From JAAYZK01 sp964535025 (GTDB taxonomy: Bacteria; Planctomycetota; Phycisphaerae; SM23-33; FEN-1343), in contig CAZHRW010000056.1 of the NCBI GenBank assembly GCA_964535025.1, positions 1 through 34,821 of the forward strand: 34,821 nt of DNA, written 5' to 3'. Below, one piece after another: positions 24,303 to 32,008 of this stretch. Numbering within the stretch: position 1 is the first letter of the stretch; the number at the start of each line of letters is the position of its first letter. A program made the position numbers and the translations under genes. The notes under the pieces are model-generated. The model did not search any database and was not told where the DNA came from. It worked only from the letters and a program-made list of their open reading frames with translations.

Positions 24303-25673
24303 TCAGGTGTGGACCAGCAGGCCCTTGACCCAGGCCTTGCCGCGGCCGGTGACGAACAGGCGGACCTCCACCGCCGTGGCGGCCGGCGGGGCGACGGCTT
24401 CGAGCGTGCAGGCCGTCCAGTCGCAGGTGCCGTCGACGCTCCGGCTGCGGGGGATGTCGGGGGCGTCGTGGATGGCCGCCCCGCGGGCGTCGATGAACGC
24501 CAACTGGAAGCACGCGGCGCCGCGGAGGGCCTCGGTGCGGATCTGCCCGGCCATGTGGTAGATCATCCCGCCTGTCGCGGCGATCGTCTGCTGGAGGCAC
24601 AGCGCGCCGTCGCGATCATAGTGAAGGCCCGGGCAGGGGCGACCCCGGGCATCGGCGCCCCAGATCAGGTCGCCGCCGCCCTCGGAGAAGCGGGTGTAGA
24701 GGATCCAGTCTTCCGGCAGGTCGTCGGGAGCGCGTTTCTTGAATGAGCCGTTGCGGAGGCGCGGGAAGATGGGCGTCGGGTAGACGTAGTTGCGAAACAT
24801 CCACACCGTCGTGCCGCCCGGGTCGACTTCCAGCAGTTGATGGCCCTGCTGGTCGGCGATCAGGACGTTGCCGTTGGCGAGTTTCTCGGCGTAGTAGAAC
24901 TTGGCGAAGTAGTCGACCTGGTACTGCCAGACGATCTCGCCCGCGGGTGTCACCTCGATCACGCGGGCGTTTTTCGAGTCGGTGATCAGCGTGTTCCCGT
25001 CGCTCAGACGGCGGGCGTGGCGGGGCCAACTGAGCATTTCGGGCGACCCGTCGCCGTAGGTCCAGGCGACGTGCCCGTCGGGGGTGATCTCGAGGATGCG
25101 ATTGCCGTCCGAGTCGGCGATCAGGATGTTGCCGCTGTCGAGCTGCTCGGCGTTGTGGGGATGTTTGATCCCTTCGCCGTACTGCCACAGCACCTGCCCC
25201 CGGCGATCGAGGATCAGGCATCGGTCGTTGTTGCGATCGGTGACCAGCAGCGTGCCGTCGTCCAGCTCCAGGGCGTTGTTGGGGTAAGACAGGTGCGATC
25301 CGTCGGACAGCCGTCCGGTCCCGTCGCCGAGGGGGTCGGTGCTCCAAGCGATTTGCCTGTCGGGCGAGACCTCGATGAGGCGGTCGTTGGTGGTATCGGC
25401 GATGAGCGTGTTGCCGTTGCGCAGGCGCACGGCGCTGTGGGCGAAGCGGAGGCCGCCGGTGTAGTTCCAGACGATCTGCCCGCGCCCGTCCAGTTCGATC
25501 ACCTCCGAGCCGCTGCCGGTTTCGTCGCCGGCGTCCACGACCAGGGTGTGGCCGTCGGCCAGGCGGATCGCGGTGCAGGGGAACTCGAGCACCCCCGCCA
25601 TCGCGCGGGGGAACTGCGTCGCGGAAGGCCGTGCGGGGCCCCCATCACAGAGCGGCGGCTGCGGGATCGTCAT
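24303..25673 (-). CDS. Beta-propeller (NHL/PQQ-like) protein with C-terminal carbohydrate-binding-like domain
   Basis: A 456-residue protein with at least six repeats of a blade motif at ~30-300: DGHTLVVDAG, NGNTLIADTTNDRLIEV, DGTLLVTDRNNDRCLIL, SGNILIADSDGNRILEI, DGNTLITDSKNARVIEV and NGNVLIADQQGHQLLEV. Each is followed by a GxIVWxY strand. Such propellers bind ligands or proteins and occur in arylsulfotransferase-like and NHL proteins. The last ~140 residues (PEDWILYTRFSEGGGDLIWG onward) resemble a jelly-roll carbohydrate-binding domain. No signal peptide is visible. It starts 33 bases after the CysD/PAPS-reductase-like gene, with GGAG about 12 bases before the ATG, so the two form an operon. 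No catalytic His of arylsulfate sulfotransferase can be assigned; function unknown. Confidence 0.82.
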   Translation of the reverse strand: MTIPQPPLCDGGPARPSATQFPRAMAGVLEFPCTAIRLADGHTLVVDAGDETGSGSEVIELDGRGQIVWNYTGGLRFAHSAVRLRNGNTLIADTTNDRLIEVSPDRQIAWSTDPLGDGTGRLSDGSHLSYPNNALELDDGTLLVTDRNNDRCLILDRRGQVLWQYGEGIKHPHNAEQLDSGNILIADSDGNRILEITPDGHVAWTYGDGSPEMLSWPRHARRLSDGNTLITDSKNARVIEVTPAGEIVWQYQVDYFAKFYYAEKLANGNVLIADQQGHQLLEVDPGGTTVWMFRNYVYPTPIFPRLRNGSFKKRAPDDLPEDWILYTRFSEGGGDLIWGADARGRPCPGLHYDRDGALCLQQTIAATGGMIYHMAGQIRTEALRGAACFQLAFIDARGAAIHDAPDIPRSRSVDGTCDWTACTLEAVAPPAATAVEVRLFVTGRGKAWVKGLLVHT

Positions 25674-25706
25674 CGTTGCGGCATTCTCCTTTCGGGCGGG
25701 GTCGGA

Positions 25707-26537
25707 TCACATGTAGCCCAGATCGCGAAGCTTTTTCATCAGGCCTTCCTTGTCCTGGCGACGGCCGCCGCGTTCGGAGGTGTTCTCCAAGTCCTGCTGC
25801 CAGGCCGGCGCGTCGGTGGGCTTCGTCGTGGTCACCTTCGCGCCGAGTGAGCGGTAGCCCTGCTGGTAGAGCGAGCAGTAGGGGATGCCGTAGGCGAACG
25901 TGGCGTCCCACACGTCGCGCTCGGTGAAGTGGAGGATGGGGCTGATCCGATCGTGGGCGGGGCTGTAGTCGGTGGCCGGGCGATGGCTGAAATAGCTCTC
26001 GTCGGCCCGGGCGGCCTGCTCGTCCCATCGGATGCCCTCGAAGAAGGCCTTGACCCCGTGGCGTTCGAGGAAGGTGTTCATCGCCACCGTTTTCATGAGG
26101 TGGTTGCCGACATACGATTCGGGCTCGTAGTCGAACGTCTCCTCGTCGTAGCCCAGCCGTTCGATCTCGGCGCGGTTGCGTTCGTCCAGGTCGGCCACCT
26201 TCACCTCGGCGCCGAGGACGCCGCCGGCGGCGCGGGAGACATCCTCGTTGTGGATGATCTCCAGGTCGATCCCCCACGCGCGGGCGTAGTCATCGAGGAA
26301 CCGGCGGATCTCCTCGAACATGTCGCCTTCGTCGATGCAGAAGCACCGGGGGATCGGCCGGCCGTCCTCGCGGCAGACCTCGCGCAGGATCCACAGCAGG
26401 ACCGTGCTGTCCTTACCGCCGGTCCACGCGACGGCCAGGTCGTCGTGATCGTACTTCTCGAAGGCCTCGCGGATGACCTTCCGGGCGTCGGCGACCTTCC
26501 GCGCGAGCAATTCAGGATTCCCGGGGGGCGACTGCAT
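25707..26537 (-). CDS. PAPS reductase/CysD-like PP-loop protein
   Basis: A 276-residue member of the adenine-nucleotide alpha hydrolase (PP-loop) group. The PP-loop is VAWTGGKDSTVLLWILREV (~35-53). Downstream, LMKTVAMNTFLERHGVKAFF followed by EGIRWDEQAARADESYFSHR parallels the MKT...GGARRDEEKSRAKE segment of CysD, the ATP-sulfurylase small subunit. ISPILHFTERDVWDATFAY and PYCSLYQQGYRSLGAK are shared by CysD and CysH. The end, ENTSERGGRRQDKEGLMKKL, also resembles the CysD C-terminus. The ECGLH active-site motif of true PAPS/APS reductases is absent. No CysN partner is in the window. GAGGAG precedes the ATG. Sulfonucleotide chemistry connected with the nearby sulfatases is plausible; another nucleotide-dependent reaction is equally possible. 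Confidence 0.85.
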   Translation of the reverse strand: MQSPPGNPELLARKVADARKVIREAFEKYDHDDLAVAWTGGKDSTVLLWILREVCREDGRPIPRCFCIDEGDMFEEIRRFLDDYARAWGIDLEIIHNEDVSRAAGGVLGAEVKVADLDERNRAEIERLGYDEETFDYEPESYVGNHLMKTVAMNTFLERHGVKAFFEGIRWDEQAARADESYFSHRPATDYSPAHDRISPILHFTERDVWDATFAYGIPYCSLYQQGYRSLGAKVTTTKPTDAPAWQQDLENTSERGGRRQDKEGLMKKLRDLGYM

Positions 26538-26601
26538 GATCCACTCCTCATCCTGTTCAGCGACTCAAATTCACGTCCACCGCCAAATCTGGCAGATAAG
26601 G

Positions 26602-26630
26602 ATGCTATCAGGAATCCTTCGGCCGGGCAA
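26602..26630 (-). promoter_or_regulatory. Possible promoter of the CysD-like/propeller pair
   Basis: On the minus strand TTGCCC (26630..26625), 17 bases, TAGCAT (26607..26602), in the 110-base gap after the GH36-like gene. Four of six matches in each box. Confidence 0.4.
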
Positions 26631-26647
26631 GTCCGCGATCCCGGTCG

Positions 26648-28651
26648 TCAGGAGGTCGCCGGCGGCTGCGCGTCGTACCGGAGAAAGCCAAAGCCCGGCG
26701 CTCGGTCGATGCGGAAGGTGACGGCGCCGTCGCGGCCAACAGGCGCCTGGCGGCGACGGCCGGTGAGCAGGTCGGTCAGCGCCAGCGTTCCCGGGCGGAC
26801 CCAGCCGAGATCCAGCGTTCCGGTCGCCTCGGTGTTGCACCGTTCGCGGAAGATCAGCAGGTAGCCGCCGGTGTCGTCATCGAGGTGGCACTGGAACCCG
26901 GACCACCGGGCATTGTCCGGCTTGGCGCCGAGCGGGTGGACGATGCCCCGGTAGATCGCCTCACGGTGGGCCTTGTAAACCCCCAGGAGCCGGCGGATGT
27001 CGTCGCGCGCTTGCTTGGAGAGGTACTTCAGCTCCTGGAACAGCAGCGGGACGCCCATCAGGGCGATGGCCGTCGCGTAGCCGTGGCTGTGCAGGTGGGC
27101 GTCGCTGCGCTGCCGGTCGACGCGGTCGACGTTCTGGATGGTGCACTGAAAGCGGTGGAGGTTGAGATACTTCGCCGCCTGCCACAGGTCGCGCAACACC
27201 GTGTGGGGGCGGTACACGACCGACGGCGGGCGAACGGGCTTGCGGTTTTCCAGGTAGATCGGTCCGTATTCGCGGGCGAAGAAGTAGCCGTAGCGGGCGG
27301 CGTTTTCGGTCACGTCCCAGTTCACCCGCACGCGGTGACCGGTCCAGGCGATAAAGTCGCGGACCTTGCGCATGAGCGCCTCGATCTCGGCGCGGCCGGC
27401 GAGGCGGGCGAAGTCCAGCTTGTACTGCACGAAGCCCCCCTCGGTGTGGCTGGCCTTCAGGTCGTCGCCGCTGATGGACATCGCCGGCGCCCACAGGCCC
27501 AGCTTGACGCCGCGCTCGGCAGCGCGGGCGCGTACCGGCGCCCAGCCGCCGGGGTGCGCCTCGGGGTGCGGCCGCCAGCCGTTGGCCCCGGGGTCCCAGT
27601 GGGGATGCCCGGGCGGGACCTGCCAGCCGTCGTCGATCTGGAGAATATCGACACCGAGGTCGGCGCAGGCGTCGATCTCCGCCAGGACGCTGCCTTGGCA
27701 TGCGGCCCGTCGAGCGTCGCGCCCGTTGTCGGTGGAGCCCCAGGTATTGGCCTGGACGTGGATGTCGCGCCGGGGGTCGATGGGATAGCGAACGGCGTCG
27801 AAGGACTTGAAGGCGATCTCGCGCTGCAGATCGCCGCCCGACCACACCAAGCACCACGTGGCCCAGGCGGGCGTGAACGCGTCGGCCGACACTTCATCGA
27901 CGTGCAGGCCCCAGCCTGTGCACGACAGTCCGTCCGTCTCGTCGCAGACGAAACCCCCCGTGGCGTGGCCGGGTTGGTTGACGCATTTGTGCGATTCCTT
28001 CACCAGGGCGATCCCCCCCGCGTCATCCTCGACACACGCGGCGGATGCCCAGTCGCACCACTCGCGGCCGCGAAGCGGATGGGCGATCACGTGCTCCTTG
28101 AGGAGGTCCAGGTACGTATCGTTGCGGTGCTGTGTGTCGTTGTAGTAACCCAGCAGCCGCCGGCGGCATGGCCCCGCGCCGATCGGCACGCGATCCACAC
28201 GCGTATCGGCAGGCTGTCCCTGGCCGCTGGGCGGCTCGGGCGTTGTCGCACCGTCGATCCGCCGCAACGACAAGTGCGTTCGCAGGCCCGGTGCGCCGGG
28301 GTACGCCCAGACGGACCACTGCGCCAGGAACCCCAGGTCCCGATAGGCGATCCGCGCTCGCACCGCCACGTGTTTGCCGGTGAACCCCTCATCATCGTTC
28401 ACGACGGCCGAAAGGGCCTCGAGATGTCCCGCGGCCGCAGCCAGGCCGTCCGGCGGCTGCCAGTCGCAGCCGGCGACTTGCCCTGTCCAGGAGCGCCCGG
28501 CGTCGTCGTCGATGACCTCGCACGTGGCAAACCCCTCGGCCGTCCAGCACCACACGCGCCGGAGGCGACCGGTCGTGACGATCAGCCGATTGCCCTCCGT
28601 CCATGCGTGGGCATTCTTCTCAGAGCACTCGATGGTGGGTAAGCTCTTCAT
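26648..28651 (-). CDS. GH36/clan GH-D-like alpha-galactosidase
   Basis: A 667-residue glycoside hydrolase. The first ~290 residues form a beta-sandwich domain (NRLIVTTGRLRRVWCWTAEG, LRTHLSLRRIDG). The barrel begins near ~300 (IHVQANTWGSTDNGRDARRA). It carries ILQIDDGWQ (~337), the typical DDGW of alpha-galactosidase clan proteins, GVKLGLWAPAMSISGDDL, and VQYKLDFARL, whose Asp413 sits where the clan's nucleophile lies. RVNWDVTENAARYGYFF (~445) follows. The C-terminal ~100 residues are a beta domain (GYLLIFRERC, GTLALTDLLTG). The usual acid/base signature of GH36 is not obvious, so exact specificity is uncertain. No signal peptide. The start overlaps the sulfatase stop as ATGA, so the two are translationally coupled, implying a sulfated galactose-containing substrate. 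Confidence 0.86.
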   Translation of the reverse strand: MKSLPTIECSEKNAHAWTEGNRLIVTTGRLRRVWCWTAEGFATCEVIDDDAGRSWTGQVAGCDWQPPDGLAAAAGHLEALSAVVNDDEGFTGKHVAVRARIAYRDLGFLAQWSVWAYPGAPGLRTHLSLRRIDGATTPEPPSGQGQPADTRVDRVPIGAGPCRRRLLGYYNDTQHRNDTYLDLLKEHVIAHPLRGREWCDWASAACVEDDAGGIALVKESHKCVNQPGHATGGFVCDETDGLSCTGWGLHVDEVSADAFTPAWATWCLVWSGGDLQREIAFKSFDAVRYPIDPRRDIHVQANTWGSTDNGRDARRAACQGSVLAEIDACADLGVDILQIDDGWQVPPGHPHWDPGANGWRPHPEAHPGGWAPVRARAAERGVKLGLWAPAMSISGDDLKASHTEGGFVQYKLDFARLAGRAEIEALMRKVRDFIAWTGHRVRVNWDVTENAARYGYFFAREYGPIYLENRKPVRPPSVVYRPHTVLRDLWQAAKYLNLHRFQCTIQNVDRVDRQRSDAHLHSHGYATAIALMGVPLLFQELKYLSKQARDDIRRLLGVYKAHREAIYRGIVHPLGAKPDNARWSGFQCHLDDDTGGYLLIFRERCNTEATGTLDLGWVRPGTLALTDLLTGRRRQAPVGRDGAVTFRIDRAPGFGFLRYDAQPPATS

Positions 28652-30009
28652 GAGTCCTCGTGTGTCACCGTGCCCTGGGTGGCCGGGTCGAACGCCTCCC
28701 GCCAGCGCTGCTCGATGCCCGCCCGCCAGGCGCCGGCGGCGGCTTTCATCGCTTCGGTGCGCCGCGGCTCGGCGTCGGCGAGGTTTCGGCGCTCGCCCGG
28801 GTCGTCGGCGAGGTTGGCCAGGTGGACGGCGTCCTCGGGCGGCGCGCCTTCGAGGAGACGACCGTTGAGGACGAGTTTCCAGTCGCCACGGCGCAGGGCG
28901 GTTTGGTCCTGCAATTCCCAGAAGAGATCCCGCTCGGCGAGGGTCTGGCCTCGCGCGACAAGCGGCAGCAGGTCCATGCCGTCCAAGTCGTAAACGCTCG
29001 CGTCGATGCCCGCGCCGGCCAGACAGGTCGGCAGGATGTCCATGGAGGCCGCGGGGGCCGCGATCACCTGCCCCGGCGGGATCGTCCCCAGCCAGTGCAT
29101 GATCGCCGGCACGCGGATGCCGCCGTCGTAAAGGCTGAACTTGTGGCCCTTCAGCGCGCCGGCCGTGCCGCCGTAGTACGGGTCCAGCGTGCCGTCCAGC
29201 CAGTTGCGGCTCTCGCGACTGGGGCCGTTGTCGGAGGTGAAAAACGTATAGGTGTCCTCGGCCACCCCCAGGCGGGTCAGTTCGGCCATGATGGCGCCGA
29301 CCCCATCATCGACGGCGCTGATCATCGCGGCCATCACCTGGCGGTCCCACGGCAGGTGGGCGAAGCGTTCCATGAACTCGGCCGGGGCGTGCATCGGGTA
29401 GTGCGGCGCGTTGTAGGCCACGTACAGGACGAACGGCTTGTTCGCACGGCTCGCCTCGCGGAGGTACCCGATCGCCTTGCGCGTGACGGCCGTGGTGAAG
29501 TACTCGCCGTTGTGCCAAACCTCCCGGTTGTCCTCCCACAGGTCGTGGGTGGGGTTGACACCCGGTCCCGGCTTGTTCATGCCCCAGTAGAAGATGTGGC
29601 TGTAGTAGTCGATGCATCCGGCGAGGAAGCCGAACCACCGGTCGAACCCCTTGGCGCCCGGACGGCTCGCCTCGGCTAATCCCAGGTGCCACTTGCCGGC
29701 CATGTAGGTGCGGTAGCCGTGCTCGCCGAGGATCATCGGGAGCGTAGGCACGTCGGCGGGCAGCCCCGTGGCGGTGCGGTGGCCGGCGATGATCGAGCGG
29801 ACGCCGGCGTTGCCCGGATAGCGCCCGGTCATCAGGGCCGCCCGCGTCGGGCTGCACACGGCGCTGTTGGCGTAGAAGTCCGTGAATCGCGCGCCGCCGG
29901 CGGCCAGCGCGTCCAGGTGAGGGGTGCGAATGTCCGTCGCGCCCATGCACGACAGATCGCCGTAGCCCTGGTCGTCGGTCAGAAAGATGATGTAATTCGG
30001 TCTGGTCAT
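28648..30009 (-). CDS. Type I sulfatase (arylsulfatase family, formylglycine-dependent)
   Basis: A 453-residue S1-family sulfatase. The metal-binding start YIIFLTDDQGYGDLSC gives the Asp pair. The maturation motif is CSPTRAALMTGR with Cys52, which must be converted to formylglycine by FGE. Further family motifs are MAGKWHLGLAE, FVLYVAYNAPHYPMHAP, TYTFFTSDNGP with the second metal Asp-Asn, and GTAGALKGHKFSLYDGGIRV with the Lys typical of this family. The family is usually exported, but here the protein begins directly with MTRPNYIIFLTDD, leaving no room for a signal peptide. It starts 12 bases after DUF1028 and overlaps the GH36-like gene by four bases. It would remove sulfate from sugars before or after galactoside cleavage. 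No FGE gene is in the window. Confidence 0.95.
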   Translation of the reverse strand: MTRPNYIIFLTDDQGYGDLSCMGATDIRTPHLDALAAGGARFTDFYANSAVCSPTRAALMTGRYPGNAGVRSIIAGHRTATGLPADVPTLPMILGEHGYRTYMAGKWHLGLAEASRPGAKGFDRWFGFLAGCIDYYSHIFYWGMNKPGPGVNPTHDLWEDNREVWHNGEYFTTAVTRKAIGYLREASRANKPFVLYVAYNAPHYPMHAPAEFMERFAHLPWDRQVMAAMISAVDDGVGAIMAELTRLGVAEDTYTFFTSDNGPSRESRNWLDGTLDPYYGGTAGALKGHKFSLYDGGIRVPAIMHWLGTIPPGQVIAAPAASMDILPTCLAGAGIDASVYDLDGMDLLPLVARGQTLAERDLFWELQDQTALRRGDWKLVLNGRLLEGAPPEDAVHLANLADDPGERRNLADAEPRRTEAMKAAAGAWRAGIEQRWREAFDPATQGTVTHEDS

Positions 30010-30021
30010 AAGACGTTCCTG

Positions 30022-30777
30022 TCACACCTTGGCGGTCATCAAGCCGACCTTGTCGAGGATCCGCCGCAATTCGGCGACGGGGTCGGCGTGGTCGTCGACG
30101 CGAAGGTCGCACCAACGGTCCGAGCCGCTCCAGTGGCCTCGTTCGCGAACGACGAGGATCGCCGCGGCCTGCTTGCCCCGACGGTCGCCGCCGGCCGCGT
30201 CGCCGGCGATCAGCGCTGCCGCCAGCGGCGCCACGAGGGTGGGGGCGCTGCGTCGCTCGCGCTGAAACGCGTCGGCCATGGCGTCGACGACGGCCTTGCC
30301 GGCCAGCAGGTTGCCCTGGCAGGCGAAGCCCTCGCCGGTCAGGCCGCCCGCCCACGGCTGTGTCCGCGCGCCCGTATGCACCGCCGCACGGCCTTCGCGG
30401 TCGACCACAGCCAGTTGGCGCATCCGCCCGGCCAGCCATACCAGCCGACCGCTCGCGTCGCGGACGAAGTCGACGCCTTCGTCGGTCATCCCCTCGCCCT
30501 CGAACGGCCGTCGCTGGGACGGCTTGTCGTCGGTCGCCACCAGGTCCGCCCCGACGAGCCGCTCGACCACCTCCGCCGCCGGCACGCCCTTGCGCAGCAG
30601 CGCCAGGGCCGCCGGGCCGTAGTCGATATTCACCATTGCCTGCGTCGCCACGGCGCCCACGCCCGGCTCGGCCCACGGCACCATCGCCCCGACCGCCAGC
30701 GCCCGCGACGCCACGGCCACGCCCGCCATCCGACGGGCGGGGTCGACGGCACAGATCGAAAAGGTGTTCGCTCTCAT
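30022..30777 (-). CDS. DUF1028 family protein
   Basis: A 251-residue protein matching the DUF1028 pattern: an N-terminal NTFSICAVDP, GVAVASRALAVGAMVPWAEP and GAVATQAMVNIDYGPAALAL, a QLAVVDREGRAAVHTG strand with GEGFACQGNLLAGKAVVDAM, and PLAAALIAGDAAGGDRRGKQ with AAAILVV. The family has an Ntn-hydrolase-like core but no proven reaction. A frame from 30921 would add 48 residues of Arg-rich shadow; ATG 30777 has GGAGG six bases upstream. It is the first gene of the DUF1028-sulfatase-GH36 operon and is divergent, across 142 bases, from the URO-D/sulfatase pair. Its tie to glycan degradation is by position only. Confidence 0.88.
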   Translation of the reverse strand: MRANTFSICAVDPARRMAGVAVASRALAVGAMVPWAEPGVGAVATQAMVNIDYGPAALALLRKGVPAAEVVERLVGADLVATDDKPSQRRPFEGEGMTDEGVDFVRDASGRLVWLAGRMRQLAVVDREGRAAVHTGARTQPWAGGLTGEGFACQGNLLAGKAVVDAMADAFQRERRSAPTLVAPLAAALIAGDAAGGDRRGKQAAAILVVRERGHWSGSDRWCDLRVDDHADPVAELRRILDKVGLMTAKV

Positions 30778-30857
30778 GGGCACCTCCACGGGTTCTTGTG
30801 CGCGTACCCTACCACGCCATCCCTCGCGACGCCACGGGTCGCGGCACGGGGCCGTCC

Positions 30858-30886
30858 TTGACCGCGCCCGGCTGGGATTGTAGAAG
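30858..30886 (+). promoter_or_regulatory. Probable promoter of the URO-D/sulfatase operon
   Basis: TTGACC (30858-30863), 17-base spacer, TAGAAG (30881-30886), then a ~27-base leader with AAGGAG before the ATG at 30920. It lies in the divergent gap shared with the DUF1028 operon. Confidence 0.45.
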
Positions 30887-30919
30887 AGGATCCAAGATGG
30901 GCTGTCGAAGGAGTTTTCC

Positions 30920-31975
30920 ATGGCGATGACCTCCCGGGAACGCTGGCTGGCCGTGCTGGATGGGCGGACGCCCGATCGGGTGCCGATGGACTATCGGGCC
31001 ACCGGCGAGGTGACCGAGCGGCTGCTGCGGGAGCTGGGCTGCGCCGACAGGGAGGCGCTCAATGATCGCCTGCACATCGACGCCCTGGACGCGATCGGCG
31101 CGCCGCGGACGGTCAAGGGGCACCCTCACGACCGCGAGGCGAACATGTGGGGCGTGCGGATGCGCCGGGTTGCCTACGAGGGCGGATCGTACCAGGAGGC
31201 GGCCGGCCACCCGCTGGCGGGGATGACGACGGTCGACGAGATCCACGCCTATCCCTGGCCGAGCGCCGACGATCACGACTACGACGCCTTGCGCGAGCAG
31301 CTCAAGCGTCTCAGCGGCCGCCGGGCGGTTCAGTGCGGCATCTACGAGCCGTTCCTGATCTACTGCCAGTTGCGGGGCATGGAACAGGCGATGATGGACC
31401 TGATCCTCGTACCGGAGATCGCCGATGCGATCCTCGGCCACCTGTTCGACTACCACAAGGCGCTCAACGGGCGGATGTGGGAGATCGCCGACGGGGCCGT
31501 TGATATCATGTACCTCGCCGAGGACCTTGGCAGCCAGATGGGCCTGTTGATGGGGCTCGACCTGATCCGCCGCTTCATCCTGCCCAACCAGAAACGCATG
31601 GCCGACCTCGCCCGCTCGCACGGGATCCGCATCTTCTATCACACCGACGGCGCCGCCCGCGACGTCCTGCCGGACCTGATCGAGTCGAGCGGCATCGAGA
31701 TGCTCAACCCCGTCCAGTGGCGCTGCGCGGGCATGGGGCGCGAGGGTCTTGTTGCCGACTTCGCCGACCGGATCGCCTTCCACGGCGCCATGGATAACCA
31801 GTACACGCTCGCCTTCGGCTCGGTCGACGAGGTCCGCGCCGAAGTCCTCGACAACCTCCGCATCTTCCCCACCCACCGCTATATCCTGGCGCCCTGCCAC
31901 AACCTCCAGCCGGTGTCGCCGACAGGGAACATCGTGGCGATGTACGAGACGGGATGGGAGCACGGCAAGCTATAG
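30920..31975 (+). CDS. Uroporphyrinogen decarboxylase (URO-D) family protein
   Basis: A 351-residue protein of the URO-D superfamily, which includes HemE and corrinoid methyltransferases such as MtaA. Seen are MTSRERWLAVLDGRTPDRVP at the start, WGVRMRRVAYEGGSYQEA, DIMYLAEDLGSQMGLLMG, RIFYHTDGAARDVLPDLIES with GIEMLNPVQWRCAGM, FADRIAFHGAMDNQYTLAFG and YILAPCHNLQPVSPTGNIVA. The HTDG and the C-terminal His-Asn near a Cys (APCHNLQ) are closer to methyltransferase-type members than to HemE. Such genes are frequent in planctomycete glycan loci, where their substrate is unknown. AAGGAG lies six bases before the ATG. Only 33 bases separate it from the following sulfatase. Confidence 0.9.
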   Translation: MAMTSRERWLAVLDGRTPDRVPMDYRATGEVTERLLRELGCADREALNDRLHIDALDAIGAPRTVKGHPHDREANMWGVRMRRVAYEGGSYQEAAGHPLAGMTTVDEIHAYPWPSADDHDYDALREQLKRLSGRRAVQCGIYEPFLIYCQLRGMEQAMMDLILVPEIADAILGHLFDYHKALNGRMWEIADGAVDIMYLAEDLGSQMGLLMGLDLIRRFILPNQKRMADLARSHGIRIFYHTDGAARDVLPDLIESSGIEMLNPVQWRCAGMGREGLVADFADRIAFHGAMDNQYTLAFGSVDEVRAEVLDNLRIFPTHRYILAPCHNLQPVSPTGNIVAMYETGWEHGKL

Positions 31976-32008
31976 CGGAGCCGAACCGCACTACGCAATG
32001 GAGTGACT

